Program-made: the position numbers and the translations under genes | Notes under the pieces: generated by a model | Database searches by the model: none | What the model saw: only the letters and a program-made list of their open reading frames with translations | What the model was told of the DNA's origin: nothing | Shown here: positions 35,640 to 42,697 of the stretch, piece after piece | How positions within the stretch are numbered: position 1 is the first letter of the stretch | Layout of the letters: each line of letters begins with the position of its first letter | Assembly: GCA_018396995.1 (NCBI GenBank) | Contig: JAGTQB010000002.1 | Coordinates: 1-64,000, forward strand | Source of the DNA: Candidatus Bathyarchaeota archaeon | GTDB lineage: Archaea; Thermoproteota; Bathyarchaeia; Bathyarchaeales; DTEX01 | DNA: 64,000 nt | Reading direction: 5' to 3'

Positions 35640-36427
35640 GCATATTTGAGGGCTTAAGGTTTAAAACTATTTCGTCACCAATACATAGAATTGATCCCAG
35701 AGCCAAGTTCATCTATGTGTGCGTTTTATTCGCCATTGCAGTATTATTCAGCCAGCTGATTCCGCTCCTAATATTATTCTTCTCCCAGATGCCACTAATC
35801 ATAATAGCTAAGCTAAAGAGGGAGTGGCTGCGCTTAATGAGGGGGTCAATGTTCTTTGCCGCGATAATCTTTATTGCCAACATGGTTTCACTATACTTTT
35901 ACGGTGGCACCCAATCCTTAGCAGCAGTTGTAGAGCATTCCCTAGCAATGACCACGAGATTTCTAATTCTAGTAGAATCCTTCTCAATATTCTTCGCAAC
36001 CACATCCCCAGATATGCTCAGCCTATCTCTTGAGCAAATAGGCGTACCCTACGAATTCTGCTTCGCATTCACAACAGCTATCAGGTTTGTCCCAGTTCTG
36101 GCGGAGGAGGCGCAGACAATAATGGACGCACAGAAGGCCCGCGGGTTGGAGCTTGAGCGTGGGAACTTTATAAAGAGGGTAAAAAACTATATACCAATTC
36201 TGATACCGCTGATTGTTAGCGCCATAAGAAGAAGTATGGAACTTGCGGAGGCCATGGAGTCAAGAGCATGGGGCGCATCAAAGAAGCGGACAAGCTTGTA
36301 CTCATTAAAGATGAAGACTAAGGACTATATTTTCATCGTAGCTTCAATTATAGTTCTCCTAGTCTCCATATATGTGCGTTTCTTTATTAGCATACCGAGT
36401 GTAACAGAGCTAATGCATCTCGGCTAA
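35636..36427 (+). CDS. ecfT: ECF transporter transmembrane component T
   Basis: 263 residues with about five transmembrane helices and the two cytoplasmic coupling motifs near AQKARGLELERG and MESRAWGA that contact the ATPases. It links the ATPases to an S component that binds a vitamin or metal. No S component is seen beside this module; it may be encoded elsewhere (group II ECF). The stop overlaps the convergent hycI stop by four bases. A nickel or cobalt role is possible beside a hydrogenase locus, but that is only context. Confidence 0.9.
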   Translation: MSIFEGLRFKTISSPIHRIDPRAKFIYVCVLFAIAVLFSQLIPLLILFFSQMPLIIIAKLKREWLRLMRGSMFFAAIIFIANMVSLYFYGGTQSLAAVVEHSLAMTTRFLILVESFSIFFATTSPDMLSLSLEQIGVPYEFCFAFTTAIRFVPVLAEEAQTIMDAQKARGLELERGNFIKRVKNYIPILIPLIVSAIRRSMELAEAMESRAWGASKKRTSLYSLKMKTKDYIFIVASIIVLLVSIYVRFFISIPSVTELMHLG

Positions 36428-36918
36428 GCTCTTTTCACATAACACTTGCCTATCGCATTTACGAGTGCTCCAGCATACCTCTTAACAGCATCCCTAACCT
36501 CCGGGCTCATCTTCTCCCCTAAGCCGAGGTTTCTCGGCTCTACGCCTAACAAAATAACCTTTGCATTAGTCTCCTTCTGTATTAATGATGTTAGCAAACT
36601 AAGCGGCATCGCATGCGTAGATATAGTTTCGTCTGGTATCTGCTCCGGGGGTATGAGCCTAGCTTCACCCGGCTCCTTGCCGAAGAGCGCTGCATCGATT
36701 ATAAGGACATGAGATGGCTTAAACCTCTTTATTTTGCCAATGAAATTCTCGGGAGCCGACCCGCCATATACCACCCTAACGTTTCTTGGAACCTTACCCT
36801 TTATCTCCTTCACGATCTCCAGCCCTAGGGAATCATCTCCTCTAAGGGGGTTGCCAACACCAATTATGACAAGTCTTCTGTAACCGCTTAGCCAAGTCTT
36901 AAGCTCGTCTTCAACCAT
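36424..36918 (-). CDS. hycI: Hydrogenase maturation protease, HycI type
   Basis: 164 residues. IIGVGNPLRGDDSLGLEI is the family core with the nickel-site acidic residue, and THAMPLSLL holds the conserved His. These proteases remove the C-terminal tail of the large subunit after nickel insertion. The large subunit at 39091 has a 17-residue tail after DPCFACTDR, which suits this enzyme. Divergent from the hydrogenase operon across a 121-bp promoter region. Confidence 0.92.
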   Translation of the reverse strand: MVEDELKTWLSGYRRLVIIGVGNPLRGDDSLGLEIVKEIKGKVPRNVRVVYGGSAPENFIGKIKRFKPSHVLIIDAALFGKEPGEARLIPPEQIPDETISTHAMPLSLLTSLIQKETNAKVILLGVEPRNLGLGEKMSPEVRDAVKRYAGALVNAIGKCYVKRA

Positions 36919-36989
36919 TTTTGTGTCATAACATTTCCTATAAAGAATAGGAGATTTAAAGGTTACCTTCCTGCAACTTAAAGAAAGTC

Positions 36990-37014
36990 CTATATACTCT
37001 AAGTTTAAAATATA
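36990..37014 (+). promoter_or_regulatory. Promoter region of the hydrogenase-Hdr operon
   Basis: Two TATA-like elements, CTATATACT (36990-36998) and TTTAAAATATA (37004-37014), lie before the ferredoxin gene start at 37040. The first would give a leader of about 20 bases that includes the ribosome site GAGGGAA. The whole plus-strand run to 42632 has no other gap over 80 bp. Confidence 0.5.
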
Positions 37015-37039
37015 TGTAATTTAAAATTGAGGGAAATGT

Positions 37040-37510
37040 ATGAAGAGTAATACAGCTGAGCAAAAGGTTCTCCTATACGACCCTACAAGGTGCACTGGAT
37101 GTCTCTTCTGCCAAATTGCTTGTTCCTACCAGCACTTCAAAGAAATCGGTTTAGAGAAAACCAACCTTCGAATAATATTTGATGAGAAGACAGGCGAGTT
37201 TGAGGCAATTTACTGCCAGCATTGTGATGAACCTCTTTGCGTCGCTGCATGCCCAAATGAGGCTGCCGTAAAAGATGAAGTGACAGGCTTAGTGAGGATA
37301 AATCCAATTAGGTGTATTGGCTGCAAAACATGTACTGTTGCCTGTCCCCTCTCAGCTCCATGGTTTAATGCTGAGCGGCGCATCTCCATGAAATGCGACT
37401 TCTGTGATGGAGATCCTAAATGCGCAAAATTCTGTTCACCCCAAGCTATCAGGGTTGCGTTGAGAAAGGAGGCGTGGGAGTTTAATAAAAACCGTTATTC
37501 AGGGGTGTAA
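37040..37510 (+). CDS. Four-cluster ferredoxin-like electron transfer subunit (HycB/HydN type)
   Basis: 156 residues with 16 cysteines in four groups: CTGCLFCQIAC, CQHCDEPLCVAAC, CIGCKTCTVAC and CDFCDGDPKCAKFC, enough for four [4Fe-4S] clusters. This is the DMSO-reductase-B/HycB layout. In hydrogenase operons such subunits carry electrons between a second redox enzyme and the hydrogenase. It is first in the operon; the NuoC-like gene begins four bases after its stop. Confidence 0.9.
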   Translation: MKSNTAEQKVLLYDPTRCTGCLFCQIACSYQHFKEIGLEKTNLRIIFDEKTGEFEAIYCQHCDEPLCVAACPNEAAVKDEVTGLVRINPIRCIGCKTCTVACPLSAPWFNAERRISMKCDFCDGDPKCAKFCSPQAIRVALRKEAWEFNKNRYSGV

Positions 37511-37513
37511 TAT

Positions 37514-38197
37514 ATGGTTGTGCAACTCGAATCCGAGATAATAAATTACTTGAGGGAGATTTTAGGAGACGACCTAATAAAGGTTTATAGGCAGCGGGAG
37601 AGGAGAATATTCGCTATCATTAAGCCAGCAGTCCTTAGGAGAACAATTGAAGCCTTAAAGAGCAAGTATAGCGACATGCGCTTCATGACTCTCTCCGCGG
37701 TTGATAATGGCTTAGATATGGAATACCTATACCACTTCAACATCAACGGCATAGTCCTAACAATAAGAGTTTTAAGGCCGAAGGAGGAGCCTATACTTGA
37801 ATCCATAGCCGATATCATCCCAGCAGCAAACTTCATTGAGAGGGAAATATCAGACTTATTTGGAGTGAAATTAGTGAATCATCCGGAGCTCGATCCATCT
37901 GGCTTAATATTGACTAAGGACTGGCCCGAAGATCAGAGACCTTTAAGGAGACCCTTTGAGGGAGTCCTGCCATTAAAGGCTAGGCCTGTTGCCGAAGCAT
38001 TAATAGCGAGCGGTTGCGTGGCTCCTATATCAACCTTTGTCCAAAAGAAGCGTGAAGAAAGTGGCCTACAAAAATCTCCCCCCTTCCCCTTCACCAATGA
38101 AAAGATTTTGGGCGAGTATCATGGTATCATTAAGGCCTCCGGTATTGGTGATAGGGTTGGTTTTGACTGGGAGAAGAGGAGACTCCGGTATAAGTAG
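37514..38197 (+). CDS. NuoC/30-kDa-like hydrogenase subunit
   Basis: 227 residues. The family signature EREISDLFGVKLVNHPEL and the RPLRRPFEG segment match the NuoC/HycE-N domain that supports the large subunit in group 4 hydrogenases and complex I. Here it is a separate chain. Ribosome site GGTG before ATG. An HdrB-like gene is placed between it and the large subunit gene, which is unusual. Confidence 0.9.
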   Translation: MVVQLESEIINYLREILGDDLIKVYRQRERRIFAIIKPAVLRRTIEALKSKYSDMRFMTLSAVDNGLDMEYLYHFNINGIVLTIRVLRPKEEPILESIADIIPAANFIEREISDLFGVKLVNHPELDPSGLILTKDWPEDQRPLRRPFEGVLPLKARPVAEALIASGCVAPISTFVQKKREESGLQKSPPFPFTNEKILGEYHGIIKASGIGDRVGFDWEKRRLRYK

Positions 38198-38212
38198 TTG
38201 AGGGTGATGGAT

Positions 38213-39085
38213 ATGGTTAAGTATGCCTTCTTCCTAGGTTGCCAGATCCCGATGCGGCTGCCAAATATTGAGGTGGCTACGAGAAAGGTTTTTGAGAAAC
38301 TTAATGTAGAGGCTGTTGACCTACTTGGTTATTCATGTTGCCCCGAGCCAGTTGTATCCCGCCTAGTGGATGAGGAGACTGCATTGGTTATATCCGCAAG
38401 GAATTTAACCTTAGCTGAAGAAATGGGGTTAGACATGATAACTCTATGTAATGGATGCTATGAAACTCTAGCCGAGGCAAACGAGGTTCTGAAACATGAT
38501 GCCGAGAAAAGGAGCAAAGTTAATGAAATCTTGAGGAAATATGACAGGGAATATGAGGGTAAAATTGATGTTAAACATGTTATCGAGGTTCTTTACGAGG
38601 ACATAGGTTTAAAGAAGATTAAGAGCCTAGTTGTTAAGCCCCAGAAAATGCGCGTTGCATTGCATTACGGTTGCCACCTATACCGCGAATATAAGAGTGC
38701 TGACATAATGCGTAAGCCGAGGATGATGCGGGAGATGGTTGAGCAGACAGGTGTTCAGGTAGTGGATTATGGTCTTGAGAGGATGTGTTGTGGTTACCCA
38801 AGTATGCAGGCGAGCGAAGAATTCTCGCTTAAGGAGAGACTAGCTCGTAAACTAAGCAAGGTTGTTAGTGCTGGAGCGGATGCCGTGGTCACCGCTTGCC
38901 CAGCCTGCATGATACAGTTTGAGCTTGGCCAAGTAATGTTGAGGGCGCACGGGGTCCAATTTAATGTGCCATGCATAAACCTAATGGAGCTATTAGCCTT
39001 GTCATTTGGTGTTCCATCCAAAGAGTTACTCCTAGAGTTTCATAGGAGCCCTGTTTTACAGTTAATTAGAAGGTTGGAGGGATAA
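38213..39085 (+). CDS. HdrB-like CCG-domain protein (first copy)
   Basis: 290 residues from ATG 38213 (after GGGTGAT). Two complete CCG motifs: CQIP...CCPEP...CNGC, and CHLY...MCCGYP...CPAC. In methanogen HdrB these bind unusual [4Fe-4S] clusters that split the CoM-S-S-CoB disulfide. In other organisms the acceptor differs. The first Cys pair reads CCPEP where many have CCG. Its place inside a hydrogenase operon suggests it receives electrons from the hydrogenase module. It shares architecture with the copy at 41754. Confidence 0.9.
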   Translation: MVKYAFFLGCQIPMRLPNIEVATRKVFEKLNVEAVDLLGYSCCPEPVVSRLVDEETALVISARNLTLAEEMGLDMITLCNGCYETLAEANEVLKHDAEKRSKVNEILRKYDREYEGKIDVKHVIEVLYEDIGLKKIKSLVVKPQKMRVALHYGCHLYREYKSADIMRKPRMMREMVEQTGVQVVDYGLERMCCGYPSMQASEEFSLKERLARKLSKVVSAGADAVVTACPACMIQFELGQVMLRAHGVQFNVPCINLMELLALSFGVPSKELLLEFHRSPVLQLIRRLEG

Positions 39086-39090
39086 GTAAA

Positions 39091-40218
39091 ATGCCGGAGA
39101 AAGTTTATATTGGGCCTTACAGACCACAGCTGGTTGAGCCTGAACGTTTTGAGCTCCTTGTTGAGGGAGACAGGATAATTGATGCTAAGATGGAGCTCGG
39201 TTACATGCATAGGGGCATAGAGAAATTATTTACCACGAGAACATATATGCAGAACTTAGCTTTGGCTGAAAGGATATGCGGGATATGCAGCGGAGTACAT
39301 ACCCTATGTTATGCGCAGACGGTTGAAAGATTGATGGGCGTAGATGTCCCAGAGAGGGCGAGGTACCTAAGATGCATATATATGGAGCTTGAGCGCCTAC
39401 ACAGCCATTATCTATGGTTCGGAATACTGGCCCATAGCCTACATGAGCATGAAATCTTCGCAAAAATAATGGGTGAGAGGGAGATAATTCAAGACTTATT
39501 CGAATACTTAACAGGAAACAGGATTAACTATGCGATAAACACCATTGGCGGTGTGCGTAGGGATATAACGCCGGAGAAGGCTGAGAAGATACGTAAAGTC
39601 TTAAAGACGCTTAGGTCCCTCTCAGACTACATAATGTCGCTACTAGACGATAATGGGGTCCTCACGAAGAAGACTAAAGGTGTAGGCGTGCTACCAAGGG
39701 ATAAAGCCATAGAGGTCGGTGCGGTAGGCCCAGTTTTAAGAGCCTCCGGAGTTACTAGCGACGTAAGAAAAGATGATCCATATGCAGCATATGATAAACT
39801 TAACTTCGAAGTCATTGTTGAGAAGGATGGAGACCTCCGCGCCAAATCTCTTGTTAGGGCTAGAGAGACGTATGAGAGCATGAAAATTATTGAGCAAGCC
39901 TTAGATAATCTCCCATCGGGTGATATAGCCGCAAAGCCTGGAGAGCCTAAGGTTGGCGAGGAGATAGGCAGGACAGAAGCTCCGAGGGGCGAGCTAATAT
40001 ATTACATTAAGTCTAATGGCACAAATATTCCAGAGAGAGTTAAGGTTCGCACCCCCTCATACGCCAATAACTTCGCCATCCTTGCAATGCTCCGCGGCGA
40101 GTACCTTAAAAACGCTAGGGCAGTGATAGAGAGCATTGATCCATGCTTCGCATGCACGGACCGTGTGGTGGTTGTTGATGCTAGGACTGGTGTAAGGAGG
40201 ATTATGAATTTAAAGTAG
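39091..40218 (+). CDS. [NiFe]-hydrogenase large subunit, group 4 type
   Basis: 375 residues. The nickel ligands are present: ICGIC (motif ERICGICSGVHT, about 61-72) and DPCFAC followed by TDR near the end. The DPCxxCTDR form is that of group 4 (Hyc, Mbh, Ech) enzymes. Complex I NuoD lacks these cysteines. A 17-residue C-terminal extension after the Arg suits processing by HycI. NuoC is not fused to it. Strong ribosome site GGAGGGAT. This is the catalytic subunit for H2 oxidation or formation. Confidence 0.95.
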   Translation: MPEKVYIGPYRPQLVEPERFELLVEGDRIIDAKMELGYMHRGIEKLFTTRTYMQNLALAERICGICSGVHTLCYAQTVERLMGVDVPERARYLRCIYMELERLHSHYLWFGILAHSLHEHEIFAKIMGEREIIQDLFEYLTGNRINYAINTIGGVRRDITPEKAEKIRKVLKTLRSLSDYIMSLLDDNGVLTKKTKGVGVLPRDKAIEVGAVGPVLRASGVTSDVRKDDPYAAYDKLNFEVIVEKDGDLRAKSLVRARETYESMKIIEQALDNLPSGDIAAKPGEPKVGEEIGRTEAPRGELIYYIKSNGTNIPERVKVRTPSYANNFAILAMLRGEYLKNARAVIESIDPCFACTDRVVVVDARTGVRRIMNLK

Positions 40219-40234
40219 TTGGGGGTGAAGTTTA

Positions 40235-41143
40235 ATGGATAAGATTTCTGTTTATCGTTTCTTATCTGCTGGCTGTAATGCGTGCGATGTGGAGGTTCTT
40301 GAGTGCCTTGCCCCGCGTTATGGTCTTGCTAGCCTTGGCGTTGAGGTTGTTGAGGAGCCTGAGAAAGCAAATGTTCTAATTTTGACTGGTGCTGGAACAG
40401 TTAAGGGTAGGGAGGCGCTTCTAGAGGTATACGAAAAGATAAATCCACCGAAGATAGTTATTGCTGTTGGAAACTGCTCGATAACAAAGAACATCTTCGA
40501 TAAGGGTTATCCAATAATTGGCCCCCTAAATAAGCTTATTCCAGTCAACTATTATATTCCCGGGTGCCCGCCTAGACCGCAGGCGATAATTAAGGCTGTA
40601 GCCGATATACTTGGCGTGAAGATTGAGGAGAGGGAGGAGTGGTGGCAAACTCCAGAGGGCTTTCGTGGTAGGCACGAAATAGATAGAGAGAAATGTATTG
40701 GATGTGGGGCATGCGCCCAAATATGTACTGCCGACGCAATAGAAGTTATTGACGGCCCAGAGAAGAGGATAATCAAGGTCAATTATGTGCATTGTACTTT
40801 CTGCGCCTTCTGCCAAGATGAGTGCCCCACAAAGGCGCTGAAACTCACAGGAGCATATCATTTATTGACAAATGATCTCCAAAAGGCTAGGGTTGAGAAC
40901 GAGGTTAACCTACTTACCTGCGCTATATGCGGGGGGACATTCTTCCCGGAGAAGCAGATAGATTGGGCGCTAAAGCGTATTGTCGAGGAGAAGGCTCCAA
41001 TATACAGAGACTTCAGCAGCGAAATTTTAGATGCCGTTAAAATATGCACTAATTGTAGAAGAAGTGTGGAGAGTATTAAGAAGGCGAAAAGACTTCTAAC
41101 TAAGCTCTCGGAAAAAGCTAGGGCTACAGTGCTCCGGAAATAG
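40235..41143 (+). CDS. [NiFe]-hydrogenase small subunit (NuoB/HycG) fused to an HycF/NuoI-like ferredoxin
   Basis: 302 residues. Residues 1-135 are the small subunit, with the proximal cluster ligands in GCNACDVE, GNCS and GCPPRP. Residues 145-210 hold two [4Fe-4S] motifs (CIGCGACAQIC, CTFCAFCQDEC). The tail adds CAIC and CTNC pairs, as in HycF proteins. In most group 4 operons these are two genes. The fusion gives a direct wire from the NiFe site outward. Ribosome site GGGGGTGAA before ATG; 16 bp after the large subunit gene. Confidence 0.92.
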   Translation: MDKISVYRFLSAGCNACDVEVLECLAPRYGLASLGVEVVEEPEKANVLILTGAGTVKGREALLEVYEKINPPKIVIAVGNCSITKNIFDKGYPIIGPLNKLIPVNYYIPGCPPRPQAIIKAVADILGVKIEEREEWWQTPEGFRGRHEIDREKCIGCGACAQICTADAIEVIDGPEKRIIKVNYVHCTFCAFCQDECPTKALKLTGAYHLLTNDLQKARVENEVNLLTCAICGGTFFPEKQIDWALKRIVEEKAPIYRDFSSEILDAVKICTNCRRSVESIKKAKRLLTKLSEKARATVLRK

Positions 41144-41217
41144 ACATATTTTTATCTTACCCCTTCCTTTCTATCTCTTTAAAAGAGGATGAGGTCTCCT
41201 GTTAAGGAGGATTAAGG

Positions 41218-41763
41218 TTGGCTGAGGAGAGCATATCCATCTCTTCCAAAATAGATCCGAAGTTTAGGTATGAAGTTATTAGGATGCCTGGTGGAGAAAA
41301 GCTTCTGCAATGCTTTCAGTGTGGGACATGTACATCTGATTGCCCAGTTGCAAGGTTTAGTGATAAATATAGGCCGAGAAAGATTATTAGGATGGCTCAG
41401 CTCGGCCTGAGGGAGAAGGTTTTAAGCAGTGACTTCCTATGGCTATGTGCCTCATGCTTCACGTGTACTGATAGATGCCCACAAGGGGTTGAGGTTGCAA
41501 GTGTAATAAGGGTTCTAAAGAACATGGCTGCTGCCGAGGGGCGGATACCAGAAGTATTTAAGGTTCTTCTAAGCAATCTAATTAAAACTGGCTACATATA
41601 TGAGATTCCAGAGTCGAGGATTAAGAAGCGCGAGTCTCTAGGTCTACCACCCCTACCAAAGGTTAACATTGAAGGCTTAAATAAATCGCTGCAGGGCATG
41701 AGTATTGAGAGTTTCCTTAAAGGGGTTTCTGAGAAAGGTAGGGAGGCTAAGTTGTGGGTATGA
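41218..41763 (+). CDS. HdrC-like iron-sulfur subunit
   Basis: 181 residues. Two motifs, CFQCGTCTSDCP and CASCFTCTDRCP, bind two [4Fe-4S] clusters as in HdrC. The rest is helical, with a C-terminal part that contacts HdrB in known structures. TTG start after GGAGGATTAAGG. The stop overlaps the second HdrB-like gene by ten bases, so the two should form an HdrCB unit. No HdrA flavoprotein is seen. Confidence 0.92.
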   Translation: MAEESISISSKIDPKFRYEVIRMPGGEKLLQCFQCGTCTSDCPVARFSDKYRPRKIIRMAQLGLREKVLSSDFLWLCASCFTCTDRCPQGVEVASVIRVLKNMAAAEGRIPEVFKVLLSNLIKTGYIYEIPESRIKKRESLGLPPLPKVNIEGLNKSLQGMSIESFLKGVSEKGREAKLWV

Positions 41764-42632
41764 GCCAGAAATACCTGTTTTATTTGGGGTGCGCCATACC
41801 TTACAGGGTCTCGTCATATGAGGTTTCTGCTAGAAAAGTTTTGGAGAAGTTAGGTGTGGAGTTAGTCGAGATGCCGGAGTTTAATTGCTGTGGTCTCCCA
41901 CTTGAACCATTAAGCCATGAGCTAATGTTAATCTTATCTGCGAGGAACCTTGCTGTAGCGGAGCAAACGGGATTAAACATTTTAACTCTCTGTCCAGGAT
42001 GCTTCAGTACGCTAAGGAAGACTGGTAAGACGCTTAAGGAGAATAAAGCTCTTAAAGAAGAGATTAATAGGCATCTAAAGGAATCCGGCTTAGAATTTAA
42101 GGGAGGCATTGAGGTTAAGCATATCTCCCAAGTCTTAGTTGAAGACATTGGTCTCGATAAAATTAAAAAGGCAATTGTTAAGCCATTGAGAAATCTTAAG
42201 CTCGCAGGACATAGCGGATGCCACCTCTCAAGACCGAAGAAGTATATTGGGTTTGAGGATCCCGAGAACCCAAGAGTTCTGAAGATGCTTATTAGCGTAA
42301 CTGGAGCGAAGCCAGTAGAGTATTTAGGCGAGACGGAGTGTTGCGGCTCAACGATAGCCGCCCTAGATGACAAGGTTTCGCTGTCATTAGTTAGAGAGAA
42401 GCTCCTCCATGTCAAGGAAGCTGGCGCCGATGCGCTGATAACAATTTGCCCAGCTTGTCACATGATGTATGAGGCTAATCAGATACGAGCTGAGAAAATG
42501 TTTGGTGAGAAATACGGTATTCCGGTGCTGCATTATACGCAGCTCCTCGGCCTGGCAATGGGTATGCAACCGGGGGAGCTAGGATTCGATGAGCTACGGG
42601 TTAAGCCCACAAAAATCCTAGAGAAGATTTAA
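41754..42632 (+). CDS. HdrB-like CCG-domain protein (second copy)
   Basis: 292 residues. Two full CCG motifs: CAIP...NCCGLP...CPGC and CHLS...ECCGST...CPAC. It is a diverged paralogue of the protein at 38213, with a similar length, YxxFYLGC-like start and motif spacing. Being coupled to HdrC it is the better candidate for the disulfide-reducing site. Together the two copies give four cysteine-rich cluster sites per locus. It ends the hydrogenase-Hdr run; hypF follows 65 bp later. Confidence 0.92.
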   Translation: MGMSQKYLFYLGCAIPYRVSSYEVSARKVLEKLGVELVEMPEFNCCGLPLEPLSHELMLILSARNLAVAEQTGLNILTLCPGCFSTLRKTGKTLKENKALKEEINRHLKESGLEFKGGIEVKHISQVLVEDIGLDKIKKAIVKPLRNLKLAGHSGCHLSRPKKYIGFEDPENPRVLKMLISVTGAKPVEYLGETECCGSTIAALDDKVSLSLVREKLLHVKEAGADALITICPACHMMYEANQIRAEKMFGEKYGIPVLHYTQLLGLAMGMQPGELGFDELRVKPTKILEKI

Positions 42633-42697
42633 GCGTCTAAAAAATAACATCTTCACTAACATTATTTTTATGAAGCATAATTATAGAGAATTGTGTT

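Noticed and set aside
39091-40218. Reading the large subunit as complex I NuoD
   Set aside because: All four nickel-binding cysteines (ICGIC and DPCFAC) and a processed-type C-terminal tail are present, which NuoD lacks.
41801-42415. 204-aa ORF on the minus strand inside the second hdrB gene
   Set aside because: It is an antisense shadow of a gene with clear CCG motifs; the serine-rich product resembles no family.
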